DNA of 64,000 bases from assembly GCA_963744575.1 (NCBI GenBank), contig CAVUUF010000012.1, forward strand, positions 62,001-126,000, in the 5' to 3' direction. Position numbers and translations under genes: made by a program. The DNA comes from Palsa-504 sp963744575 (lineage in GTDB: Bacteria > Actinomycetota > Actinomycetes > Streptosporangiales > Streptosporangiaceae). Of the stretch, positions 34,855-43,124 are shown piece after piece (the stretch's first letter is position 1; each line of letters opens with the position of its first letter). The notes under the pieces were generated by a model, which worked only from the letters and a program-made list of their open reading frames with translations, was not told the origin of the DNA and searched no databases.

Positions 34855-36459
34855 TTGTCCGCCACAACACCAGACACCGGGCAACCGGCCCGGGAGGTCA
34901 GTACCGCGGCGGTGTCCAGCGCCGCCGACCCGTCGACCGGCTCTCCGCCCCGGCGGCTGGGCCTGGCCCTCGCCGTCATCGCCACGGCGCAGCTCATGGT
35001 CGTGCTCGACGCGACCATCGTCAACGTGGCCCTGCCGCACATCCAGACCGCGCTCGGCTTCTCCGGCACCAACCTGGAGTGGGTCGTCAACGCGTACGCG
35101 CTCGCGTTCGGCGGGCTGCTGCTGCTCGGCGGCCGATCCGGCGACCTACTGGGGCGCCGCCGGGTCTTCATCGCCGGCATCGTGCTGTTCACGGTGGCCT
35201 CGCTGCTCGGCGGGTTCGCCACCAGCCAGACGTGGCTGCTGACCGCGCGGGTCTTCCAGGGCGTCGGCGGGGCGTTCGCCGCGCCCACCGCGCTGTCGCT
35301 GATCGCGGTGACTTTCCCCGAAGGCCAGCCGCGTAACCGGGCCATGGGCGTCTATGCCGCGATGAGCATCGCCGGCGGTGCGGTCGGCCTGATCGCCGGC
35401 GGCCTGCTGGTCCAGTACCTCAGCTGGCGCTGGGTGTTCTTCGTGAACGTGCCGATCGGTCTCGCGGTCGCGCTGCTCGCACCCCGGGTGCTCGGCGAGT
35501 CCGAGCGGCGCCGGGGGCAGTTCGACCTGCCCGGCGCGATCACCGGCAGCCTGGGCCTGGCCGCCCTCGTGTACGGGCTGTCCAACGCGGCGACCAGCCC
35601 GAACGGCGTGTCGCACTGGGGCGACACCAAGGTGATCGTCTCGCTGGTGGCGGCCGTGGTGCTGCTGCTGACGTTCGGGTTCATCGAGGTGCGCAGCCGG
35701 TCCGCGCTGGTGCCGATCCGGGTGCTGCGCAGCCGGGACCGGACCGGGGCGTACCTGATCAGCCTGTGCATCGGCACCGCGTTGTTCGGCATGTTCTTCT
35801 TCCTCACCCTGTTCGTGCAGAACGTGTGGGGGTACAGCGCGCTGAAGACCGGTATCTCCTACCTGCCGATGGTGGCCATGATCATGGTGGCGTCCGCGGC
35901 GGCGTCCCAGCTGGTGAGCCGGGTCGGCGCCCGGCCGCTGATGATCGCCGGGAGCGTGCTCGCCACCGGCGGGATGTTCTGGCTGTCCCGGGTCACCGAG
36001 CACAGCACCTACGCCGGCGGCCTGCTCGGGCCGATGATGCTGACCGCGGCCGGCATGGGGCTGCTCTTCGTGCCGATCTCGCTGGTCTCGCTGACCAAGG
36101 TCGGCGACAACGACGCGGGCGTGGCCTCCAGCCTGCTCAACGTGGGCCAGCAGGTCGGCGGCGCGCTCGGGCTGGCGATCCTGGGCACGGTGGCGTGGAG
36201 CGCGGTCGCGAACAGCCTGCACTCGCAGGCGGCCGCCGCGGCCGCGGCGGCGAAGCACGCCACGGTGCACCTGTCCACGGCTCAGCAGGCCGCGCTGCAG
36301 AAGGCGGCGGCGAATCACGCCCTGGCCCATGGGTTCTCCCAGGGGTACATCGTGTCGGCCGGGATCATGCTGCTCGGGCTGATCATCGCGCTGGCCGCGA
36401 TCCGGGTTACCCGGGAAGACCTGTCCGGGATCAACCCGATGGCGGCGCCGGCCGACTGA
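34855..36459 (+). CDS. MFS drug transporter, DHA2 (EmrB/QacA) family
   Basis: 534 residues with about 14 transmembrane helices. The first helix carries the DHA2 signature MVVLDATIVNVALPHIQ, then WVVNAYALAFGGLLLLGGR and DLLGRRRVF (motif A). It should be a proton-coupled multidrug exporter in the cytoplasmic membrane. The start is TTG 34855 with GGGAG eight bases upstream. A strong hairpin terminator follows. The MarR gene upstream probably represses it until an effector binds. Confidence 0.92.
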   Translation: MSATTPDTGQPAREVSTAAVSSAADPSTGSPPRRLGLALAVIATAQLMVVLDATIVNVALPHIQTALGFSGTNLEWVVNAYALAFGGLLLLGGRSGDLLGRRRVFIAGIVLFTVASLLGGFATSQTWLLTARVFQGVGGAFAAPTALSLIAVTFPEGQPRNRAMGVYAAMSIAGGAVGLIAGGLLVQYLSWRWVFFVNVPIGLAVALLAPRVLGESERRRGQFDLPGAITGSLGLAALVYGLSNAATSPNGVSHWGDTKVIVSLVAAVVLLLTFGFIEVRSRSALVPIRVLRSRDRTGAYLISLCIGTALFGMFFFLTLFVQNVWGYSALKTGISYLPMVAMIMVASAAASQLVSRVGARPLMIAGSVLATGGMFWLSRVTEHSTYAGGLLGPMMLTAAGMGLLFVPISLVSLTKVGDNDAGVASSLLNVGQQVGGALGLAILGTVAWSAVANSLHSQAAAAAAAAKHATVHLSTAQQAALQKAAANHALAHGFSQGYIVSAGIMLLGLIIALAAIRVTREDLSGINPMAAPAD

Positions 36460-36475
36460 TTTCCGGTGGCTTGGA

Positions 36476-36508
36476 GGCCCCGCGGCGATCCGCCGTCGCG
36501 GGGCCTTT
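36476..36508 (+). terminator. Rho-independent-type terminator of the MFS gene
   Basis: A long GC stem (arms GGCCCCGCG and CGCGGGGCC plus inner GCG/CGC pairs) at 36476-36505 is followed by TTT. It lies 17 bp after the transporter stop. Confidence 0.75.
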
Positions 36509-36571
36509 GCCTTCGCCGCGGGGGCGGGGCATACCATCGTTGGTGTCGCCTAGCCGGGAGGTCCGCTCGCG

Positions 36572-37222
36572 ATGGCCGCAGGGCTGTTCTACGTCTACAC
36601 CGAGCCAGGTTCCGTCGGCGAGGCGGAATTCCACGACTGGTACGACCACGAGCACGGCCCGGCGCGGCTGGCCGTGCCCGGGTTCCGCGGCGCCCGGCGA
36701 TACCAGGCGCTCGATGACCAGAAGCCGACCTGGCTCGCCCTGTACGACCTGGACCGCCCCGAGGTCATCGACAGCCCGGCCTACCGGGCGCTGGCCGGGC
36801 AGGCCAGCGAGCGGGACAGGTCGGTGGGCGCGGGCCTGGCCGCCCTGGAGCGCCGGGTCTACGAGCAGATCAGCGAGGACGGGTCGCCGGTGGGCCGTCC
36901 GGCCCCGGTGATCCTGGCCGTGGCGCTGTCGGTACCCGCGGCGGCCGAGGACGACCTGGCCGCGTGGTACACCGAGGAGCACATCCCGATGCTGCTGCAG
37001 GTACCCGGGTGGCGGCGGATCCGGAGGTTCCGGCTCGTCCGCGGCCTGGACGAGGATCCCGGACCCGACTTCCTGTCGGTGCACGAACTGGCCGGCCCCG
37101 AGGTCCTGGAAGACGCCGGCTACCGGGCCGCGGTCAGCACGGCGTGGCGCGGCCGGGTGGTCGCCTCGGCCCTGCGGCGGGAACGACGGGTGTTCGGCCT
37201 GCGCAACGTGATCGGGTCCTAG
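36572..37222 (+). CDS. Duplicated dimeric alpha/beta-barrel protein, unknown function
   Basis: 216 residues made of two similar ferredoxin-like halves: FHDWYDHEHGPARLAVPGFR in the first and LAAWYTEEHIPMLLQVPGWR in the second, each with W-Y-x-x-E/H-H. This pattern is shared by EthD-like and DUF4286-like dimeric barrels that bind small acidic metabolites or act as isomerases or monooxygenases. GGGAGG precedes ATG 36572. No neighbours indicate the substrate. Confidence 0.7.
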   Translation: MAAGLFYVYTEPGSVGEAEFHDWYDHEHGPARLAVPGFRGARRYQALDDQKPTWLALYDLDRPEVIDSPAYRALAGQASERDRSVGAGLAALERRVYEQISEDGSPVGRPAPVILAVALSVPAAAEDDLAAWYTEEHIPMLLQVPGWRRIRRFRLVRGLDEDPGPDFLSVHELAGPEVLEDAGYRAAVSTAWRGRVVASALRRERRVFGLRNVIGS

Positions 37223-37332
37223 CGAGGCCTCGCCGATCTCCCGGCGCGCCGGTATCGGTTGGCCGTATCGTTAATTACTGCACCAAGCGGGTGTATCGGG
37301 AGGTCCCGGGTGCATACCGGCAATCACGGTTA

Positions 37333-39606
37333 ATGTCGGAGGACGGCACGGTGCAGCCCAGCGGGCCAGGAGCAAACCGGAGTTCCACTCCGATCTGGTC
37401 GGGTCCGGTGCCGCCGCTGGCCGACGGCTACACGATCAGGCTCGATACCGTGCCCGACCTGGAGACGACGCTGATTCCCGGCGCCACGGTGGTGCTGGTT
37501 CCTGACCAGGTGGCTCTGCCGATCACCGGGCCGATCACCGGGCCGATCACCGGGCCGATCACCGGGCCGATGACCGGGCCGATGACCAGGCCTATCACCG
37601 GGCCGGCGGCGCCTGACTGGCGCAGGCCGACCGGGAAGACCCAGCTGGCCCGGTACTTCGCCGAGTCCATCTGGCGGTCAGCCGGGGTGGACGTGCTGAC
37701 CTGGATCGCCGCCGGCAGCCGGGCTTCGGCACTGTCCGGCTTCGTGCAGGCGGCCGCGGCGATGGGAGCCGGCGACGCGGGCGATGCCGAGGTGGTGGCG
37801 GCCCGGTTCGTCGACTGGCTCGGCAGGGCCAGCAGGCCGTGGCTCGTCGTCCTCGACGACCTGCGCGACGCGGCCGACCTGAGCGGGATCTGGCCCGCGG
37901 GTCCGGCCGGCCGGCTGCTGATCACGACGGCGAACGCGGCGGCCGTCCCCGCCGAGCACCGCGGGCAGGCCCTGCCGGTGCCGGCCTTCAGCACCCGGGA
38001 GGCGATGGGCTACATTTCCGGCCGCCTCAGCACCGACCCGGATCAGCGCAGCGGGGCCATCGACCTGGTCGGCGACCTCGGCTGCGAGCCGCTCGCGCTG
38101 GCTCAGGCCGGTGCCGTGATCGCCAGCTCGGGCATTTCCTGCCGCGACTACCGGCAGTACTTCCTGCAGCGCCAGAAGCAGCTCGCCGACGCGGGGCGGG
38201 CCGAGCCGTCGGCCGCGGCGGTGACCTGGACGTTCTCGGCCGAGTACGCCGAGCATCTGTCGCCGGGCGTGAGCATCCGGGCACTGGTGACGCTGGCCGC
38301 GGTGCTCGACGGCCAGGGGATCCCAGGGGTCGTATTCACCACCCCGGCCGTCGGCCGGTACCTCATGAGCGACGGCGCCCCGTCAAGCGTCCAGGACCCC
38401 GAGCGGACCTGGAACGCGATCCTCAACCTCAGGCAGGCCGGGCTGGTGACCGTCGACCCGCCGGGCGCGCCGCCGGCCGTCCGGATCAGCCCGGCGATCC
38501 AGGCGGCGATCCGCGCTGGCGTGCCGCGAGACCTCCGTGACCGCGCGGCCCGGGCCGCGGCGGACGCGCTGCTCGAGGTGTGGCCCCGGGACGAGCCCCA
38601 GTCGCGGCTGGCCGCGGACCTGCGCGCATGCGCCGTCAGCCTGCGGCAGAGCGCCGGAGACGTGCTCTGGGCCGACGACCACCCTCACCCGCTGCTCATG
38701 CTGGCCGGGCAGAGCATGGGCAGCGCGCGGCTGACCGGCCCGGCCGCGGACTACTGGCGCGAGCTCGCCGCGGACAGCGAGCGGATCCTCGGTCCGGGCA
38801 GCCTCCAGACCCTCACGATCAGCGGCTACCTGGGTGAGGCGCAGCTGGCGGCCGGCCAGGCCGCGGCGGCGGCGTCGTGCTTCCGGCGGGTTCTGGACAG
38901 GCGCGCCGACGTGCTCGGGCCTGACCATCCGGACGCCATCGCGGCCAAAGTCTGGCTCGGCCGCGCCCTGGTGGCCGTCGGCCAGCCGGGCAACGCCGTC
39001 GCCGTCTTGGAGCAGGCGGTCGCCGGAAGCGAACTCGTCCGCGGCGCGGACCACATCGAAACCCTGACCGCCCGGGAAGAGTACGCCGCCGCGGCCCGGG
39101 CCGCGGGAAAGCCCGCCGAGGCGATCCGGTCGTACCGGCACGCGCTGGCCGACCGGGAGCGCATTCACGGTTCGCAGCATCCCGAGACCATGGCCGCCAG
39201 TCTGGGACTGGCCGAGGCTTACCTGTCGGGCGGCCAGATCAAGGACGCCATCGCCCAGTACAAGCGGGTCCTCGCCGACCGGGAAGACACGCTCGGCCCG
39301 GATCATCCGGACACGCTCGCTGTCCGGGGTGGCCTGGCCTCCGCGTACTTCGCCGCGGGCCGGATGGGTTCGGCGCTGCACGCCTACGAGGAGACCTGCG
39401 CGGGCTACGAGCGCACCATGGGCGCCGATCACCCGATGACGCTGGCCCGCCGGACGGACCTGGCTCAGGGATATTACGCCACGGGCCGGCTGGGCGACGC
39501 GATGGCCCTGCTCAATGACATCATCGCGCGTGGCGAGCGGACCCTGCCGCCGGGCGATCCGCTGACGCAGAAGATGCGGAAAGCCCTGGCGAATATCACC
39601 GGATAG
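37333..39606 (+). CDS. STAND-type NTPase with C-terminal TPRs and PITG repeat
   Basis: 757 residues from ATG 37333. Residues 63-90 are seven tetrapeptides (mostly PITG). Next come a P-loop-like PTGKTQLARYF (Gly100-Lys101-Thr102; Trp95 stands where the first Walker A glycine is expected), Walker B WLVVLDDLRD, RLLITTANAA, and GCEPLALAQAGAVI, which together define an NB-ARC/STAND ATPase. From about 430 on, kinesin-light-chain-type TPRs follow (LGPDHPDAIAAKVWLG, LGPDHPDTLAVRGGLA). Such proteins are signalling or defence switches. The missing Walker A glycine may impair nucleotide binding. Stands alone on its strand. Confidence 0.85.
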   Translation: MSEDGTVQPSGPGANRSSTPIWSGPVPPLADGYTIRLDTVPDLETTLIPGATVVLVPDQVALPITGPITGPITGPITGPMTGPMTRPITGPAAPDWRRPTGKTQLARYFAESIWRSAGVDVLTWIAAGSRASALSGFVQAAAAMGAGDAGDAEVVAARFVDWLGRASRPWLVVLDDLRDAADLSGIWPAGPAGRLLITTANAAAVPAEHRGQALPVPAFSTREAMGYISGRLSTDPDQRSGAIDLVGDLGCEPLALAQAGAVIASSGISCRDYRQYFLQRQKQLADAGRAEPSAAAVTWTFSAEYAEHLSPGVSIRALVTLAAVLDGQGIPGVVFTTPAVGRYLMSDGAPSSVQDPERTWNAILNLRQAGLVTVDPPGAPPAVRISPAIQAAIRAGVPRDLRDRAARAAADALLEVWPRDEPQSRLAADLRACAVSLRQSAGDVLWADDHPHPLLMLAGQSMGSARLTGPAADYWRELAADSERILGPGSLQTLTISGYLGEAQLAAGQAAAAASCFRRVLDRRADVLGPDHPDAIAAKVWLGRALVAVGQPGNAVAVLEQAVAGSELVRGADHIETLTAREEYAAAARAAGKPAEAIRSYRHALADRERIHGSQHPETMAASLGLAEAYLSGGQIKDAIAQYKRVLADREDTLGPDHPDTLAVRGGLASAYFAAGRMGSALHAYEETCAGYERTMGADHPMTLARRTDLAQGYYATGRLGDAMALLNDIIARGERTLPPGDPLTQKMRKALANITG
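37519..37602 (+). repeat. 12-bp coding tandem repeat (PITG units)
   Basis: Seven adjacent copies of CCGATCACCGGG with few substitutions code for residues 63-90 of the STAND NTPase, ending ten residues before the P-loop lysine. The first four copies are identical, indicating recent expansion. Confidence 0.9.
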
Positions 39607-39722
39607 TAGCGGCGCGGTCGAGCAGAAGCTGGTAGCGCTCGGCTGACGTCCCGTGCGGCCTAACACGCATGCGGCCTGCATTTGCGCGCGGCGGCTGGCG
39701 GTGAAACAGTGCCGTGGTGAGC

Positions 39723-39884
39723 ATGGATTCTGCACTAGCCCATCAGCTGATGGGCTTCCGTGAGGCACGCCGGAACCTCGAAGCGTCAGTTCTCCCGCTG
39801 GCCACCTCCGTTGACGGGCGACGGTTCTCGTTCCAGGCCTCGCTGCACGGCCTGCAGTTCCAGGTCCGTCATCCTGAAGGCTGA
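39723..39884 (+). pseudogene. N-terminal remnant of a HerA-like ATP-binding protein
   Basis: A 53-residue frame, MDSALAHQLMGFREARRNLE then DGRRFSFQASLHGLQFQV, resembles the start of a common actinobacterial ATP-binding protein of the DUF87/HerA type, several hundred residues long. Here it stops after 53 residues and no further part of it is found. It lies directly at the edge of the accessory region, as if truncated by its insertion. Confidence 0.5.
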
Positions 39885-39888
39885 TGTG

Positions 39889-39930
39889 CCGGGCCCCGGG
39901 GAAGGACTCGAACCCGGAAAGGTCGCGTAG
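39889..39930 (-). other. tRNA 3'-end-like fragment
   Basis: On the minus strand GGGTTCGAGTCC followed by TTCCCCGGGG resembles a tRNA T-loop and acceptor 3' end. No D-arm, anticodon arm or matching 5' acceptor is present, and the T-stem pairs poorly, so it is not a working tRNA gene. It could be the remnant of an attachment site of an integrated element. Confidence 0.3.
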
Positions 39931-39957
39931 AGATGACTGATTTATGGCGGAGTTGGC

Positions 39958-42069
39958 TTACCTGGTTGGGGCTAGAATTGATGCAATGACCGAATAGAGG
40001 GCGGATGGGTCACTGAGGGGAACTACGTGACTGTTCAGAGAGGCCGCGACTTGCACTGCCCTCGGGTCCTCGGCATGGCCGCGGGCAGCGGCAGCAATGG
40101 TGTCCGCAGTGCGTCCTGTTCCGGCGAGGATTATCACGGGGCGGCCGGCGCGGAGGCTGTGGTCGATGTCGTCGTATGTGATCTGGCCGCCGTTGACGAC
40201 GAGAGTCAGTGATGGCTGACCGCCGGCAATTGCCGTCGCTACCCGGGACAGCCAAGGCGACTCATCGCCCCAGGCATCTCCTGGGACCAGGAGCAGCTGG
40301 GTATGGTGCGGTTCAAGCGGGGCGGCGTGGGCTGCTACTGGCCTTCCCGGGAGTATGACGGTGCCTTCAGCGGCCACGCCGATTAGCGGAAAGCGTGCTC
40401 TGGCGGCTTCTCGGGCTTGGCCTATTACCCTCATGACGCCAGAGTCGGTGCCGCCATCGACGACCGCAGCCCCCCATCCGTCCAGCGCCGGGATGACGCG
40501 CTCCATCGCCGCGGCCATGGCCGCGAGGTGGGCAGGCGTCATGCCGCCCGCCCCGCCAACCAGCACTAGTATCGGCCGGCCCACCCTGATATTGAGCGCG
40601 CGAAGAGTGGCGGGAAGATCGGCGTCCTGAGCTACCCGCGCAACAGGCGGTACGGCTAGCTCGCCCGTGGTTCCAGTCACGACCGGTAACTCCTTGTCAT
40701 CGCTCTCAGCGGGCGAAATTGACGGAAGAAGCTCCTTCAGCGCGGTAAGTACCCCGTTCAATTGCCGGCGTACCGTTTCGTCGGCGTGACGGTCGATGGA
40801 TTCCTGCAGGTCGGTAACAGTGGTCATGAGCTTCCATACTGCAGGTCCCTCTGCGGCCACTTCGGGGAGAAGCCGCTGCGCTTCAGCGACGTCGCCGCGG
40901 TCGAAGGCCAGCCCCAGAAATGTCGGGCGCACCCACTCGTCCGCGGTCCCCCTGGCCAGCGCTCGCCGGCATGCGGCCATAGTGATGACTTCTGCCTCGG
41001 CAGCCAGATCGGCGTCGCCCTCGTTGTCTCGCTTACGGTAGAGCCGCGGCAAGTTACTTGCGGGGTAGTAGTCGTTCAGATCCACCATCATCCCTCGCGC
41101 ATAGCTGCTGATCGCCCGGTCGAGATACCGGTTACGCTCAGCTTCATCGGAGGCGTCGCTGGCCAGCTGCTTGTAGCGGCCGCCGAGCAGACCGAGACGT
41201 TCAGCGGTCTCGCCGTACCTGGCGATCATCGTTTCCAGCCGGGCGACGGCTTTGAGCGCTGCGCCTGGCGCCCCGGATTTCGCCAGCGCCAGGCACTCCT
41301 GCTGCATGATCAGCGGATGACGGGCAACGTGCTCCGGCAGGGTCGAGACATAGTCCAGAACCGCCTGCCAATCCACGAGATCACGCAGCAAGCGCAGTAT
41401 CTGCAGGGCGTCGGCCTCCCGGACAGCCGGTTTGCGCCCATGCCGGCTGAGCAGTTCGATAGCTAGTGCCCGGCGGTCCGCCAGGGGAGCCAGGTAAGCC
41501 GCGCGGACATCGGCGTCGAACGCCATCAACTCATCCGCAAGATCGGTGAAGGCCGAGACCCGCTCCGGAGCGACCTGCCCAGGGTAGCCCGGCACGCCGG
41601 CAAATACCGGTGAGATCCCTTTCACCAGGTGCCCCAGGCCCTCGGCCAGGTGCGCACGGGCCGTGGTAGCTGAGGAGTCGTCGACTAGGCCGTTCGCGAG
41701 CGGGAACCGCACCTGCCGCATCTGCGCAAGATCAAAGACGGGCTGCGACCAGTCCGCGGCGGTCAATACGCATCCGGATTTCCTGGCCGCATGGCGAACC
41801 CCGACCTCATAGTAGACATTGGCATTGGGCAAGGTGACATCTGCGACCACCATGTCGCCCAGCACCAAGCGCTGAATCATCTCGACGATGATCAGCGATC
41901 CGACGTCAGCATCTGCCCGCACTGGCTGATACCCAAGGTCCTGAAGCACCGGACGGTAGACACGGAACCACAGCAGGTCAAAGTCAACCTCGGCGGGCAG
42001 ATTGACTTCGCTGCGGCCTGTGGGTTTGCAACCGAAGGGCATCACCATGAACGCGATCGGGTCTGGCAC
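39958..42069 (-). CDS. SLOG (LSDAT-type) sensor fused to deoxyribosyltransferase/TIR-like and TRAFs-binding-type repeat domains
   Basis: 703 residues from GTG 42069. Residues 1-150 (AFMVMPFGCK, DMVVADVTLPNANVYYEVGV) match the nucleoside-deoxyribosyltransferase/TIR-like unit that opens MAP3K-TRAFs-binding-type proteins. About 190-440 is a helical repeat. Residues about 498-700 are a SLOG/LSDAT domain: RPILVLVGGAGGMTPAHL, the hallmark VVDGGTDSGVMRVIG near 538, HHTQLLLVPGDAWGDES, and GRPVIILAGTGRTAD. SLOG domains bind or process nucleotide-derived ligands in conflict systems. It is the last gene of a three-gene unit with two SLATT-type proteins. The biochemical role is inferred, not shown. Confidence 0.82.
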   Translation of the reverse strand: MPDPIAFMVMPFGCKPTGRSEVNLPAEVDFDLLWFRVYRPVLQDLGYQPVRADADVGSLIIVEMIQRLVLGDMVVADVTLPNANVYYEVGVRHAARKSGCVLTAADWSQPVFDLAQMRQVRFPLANGLVDDSSATTARAHLAEGLGHLVKGISPVFAGVPGYPGQVAPERVSAFTDLADELMAFDADVRAAYLAPLADRRALAIELLSRHGRKPAVREADALQILRLLRDLVDWQAVLDYVSTLPEHVARHPLIMQQECLALAKSGAPGAALKAVARLETMIARYGETAERLGLLGGRYKQLASDASDEAERNRYLDRAISSYARGMMVDLNDYYPASNLPRLYRKRDNEGDADLAAEAEVITMAACRRALARGTADEWVRPTFLGLAFDRGDVAEAQRLLPEVAAEGPAVWKLMTTVTDLQESIDRHADETVRRQLNGVLTALKELLPSISPAESDDKELPVVTGTTGELAVPPVARVAQDADLPATLRALNIRVGRPILVLVGGAGGMTPAHLAAMAAAMERVIPALDGWGAAVVDGGTDSGVMRVIGQAREAARARFPLIGVAAEGTVILPGRPVAAHAAPLEPHHTQLLLVPGDAWGDESPWLSRVATAIAGGQPSLTLVVNGGQITYDDIDHSLRAGRPVIILAGTGRTADTIAAAARGHAEDPRAVQVAASLNSHVVPLSDPSALYSVIASILAPTR

Positions 42070-42109
42070 GGCTCATCTCCCTCTGTGATCGCCTGTCCAG
42101 GCTAGAAGC

Positions 42110-42562
42110 TCAGTCCGAAGCGGGTTGGCTGTGCTTGGCGAGCTGGCCCCACTGGCCATTTTCCTGCGTGAAGACGGTTTCGATGAACTCCACTCGGGCG
42201 CGAAGCTCGCCGGCTTCCAATTCAGCGCTGAGGCCCAGCGCGCGGAGCGCGGTAAGGGAGGTCTCGGCGTCCTTATACAGCTTGGCGAGCCTGGGGTAGG
42301 CATAAAGCGACTGATATGCGGCCAGCGCAGTCGCGAAGGCGGCAAGGAAAGCAGCAGCAATGGCCATCGCCGAACGAGTGACGGGATACGCCGCGCCCAC
42401 GACGCCAGCCACCGCGGACAGCCCGAGCAGCACCGCCTTTGCTCCGATGGCCTGGTCACGGGCGCTTTCGGCCTCGACGCGCCGCTTGTGATAGAAATTC
42501 AGCTGGTCCAGGAGCCGATCCTGGGTGTAGAGCGCGACGAATTCGGCCTTTCGCTCAGTCAC
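42110..42562 (-). CDS. SLATT-type 2TM protein (SLATT_3-like)
   Basis: 150 residues. A charged helix (LYTQDRLLDQLNFYHKRRVE) is followed by two close transmembrane helices at about 42-60 and 64-84 (VLLGLSAVAGVVGAAY, AMAIAAAFLAAFATALAAYQ) and an amphipathic tail. This is the layout of SMODS/SLOG-associating 2TM effector (SLATT) proteins, thought to form pores or disturb membranes when a linked nucleotide sensor is triggered. It overlaps the upstream SLATT gene by ATGA and sits 40 bp before the SLOG gene. Confidence 0.72.
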   Translation of the reverse strand: MTERKAEFVALYTQDRLLDQLNFYHKRRVEAESARDQAIGAKAVLLGLSAVAGVVGAAYPVTRSAMAIAAAFLAAFATALAAYQSLYAYPRLAKLYKDAETSLTALRALGLSAELEAGELRARVEFIETVFTQENGQWGQLAKHSQPASD

Positions 42563-43059
42563 TCCGGCTCCTTTCCCTGAGCCACATCCCTCACTGCCTG
42601 GGCGAGCTTCACCCGCCGGTCAGTGTCGGAGAATGGCGCCAGTTCGGCAAGATAGGCGAATGCCGCAGCCCTGAGACGTTCCGCCTTCGTACGGTTGTCG
42701 AGATAGGCACGTTGCGCTCGGCGTTCCTGAGCCAAAGCCGCCGTGGCAGCAGAGAAGGCTCCCAGCACGCCGACCACGATGCCGGGCCACGCATCGTGCC
42801 CCAAGGCGGCTTGGACAGCGCCAAATCCGCTGGTAAGAGCACCGATGCCGATCAGTATCACCTGCTGGCGATGATAAATATTTTGCGCACGCTGCGCATC
42901 AATGTCATAACTGCTAAAGGCAGGGGCAATGATCTCGTCGATGACGCCAAGATCCGCGGCAAGCGCTGGGTACTGCTCAGAGCGGCCCGCTGGAATGAGC
43001 ACAGGCGCGATGATCTTGAACCGCAACCGCGGCCACCGTCGAAAGATCGCCCACGCCAC
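42559..43059 (-). CDS. SLATT-type 2TM protein (SLATT_1/DUF4231-like)
   Basis: 166 residues from GTG 43059. The N-terminal part is hydrophilic; DAQRAQNIYHRQQVILIGIG leads into two transmembrane helices at about 68-86 and 92-110 (VLGAFSAATAALAQ), followed by RRAQRAYLDNRTKAERLR and AAAFAYLAELAPFSDTDRR. This pattern fits DUF4231/SLATT_1. First gene of the SLATT-SLATT-SLOG unit; its stop overlaps the next start by ATGA. Two different SLATT proteins in one operon suggest a hetero-oligomeric membrane effector. Confidence 0.72.
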   Translation of the reverse strand: MAWAIFRRWPRLRFKIIAPVLIPAGRSEQYPALAADLGVIDEIIAPAFSSYDIDAQRAQNIYHRQQVILIGIGALTSGFGAVQAALGHDAWPGIVVGVLGAFSAATAALAQERRAQRAYLDNRTKAERLRAAAFAYLAELAPFSDTDRRVKLAQAVRDVAQGKEPE

Positions 43060-43124
43060 TATGCCCTCCTCAAGTCGTCCGCATAAACCCTTACTCTGAG
43101 ACTGTAGGAGGTTAGCGCGCGTTG

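Noticed and set aside
35146..36537. 463-codon minus-strand open frame across the MFS gene
   Set aside because: Composition is His/Gln/Arg-rich with no motif; it mirrors a real transporter.
39889..39975. Minus-strand tRNA gene
   Set aside because: Only the T-loop and 3' end resemble a tRNA; no D-arm, anticodon arm or matching acceptor strand.
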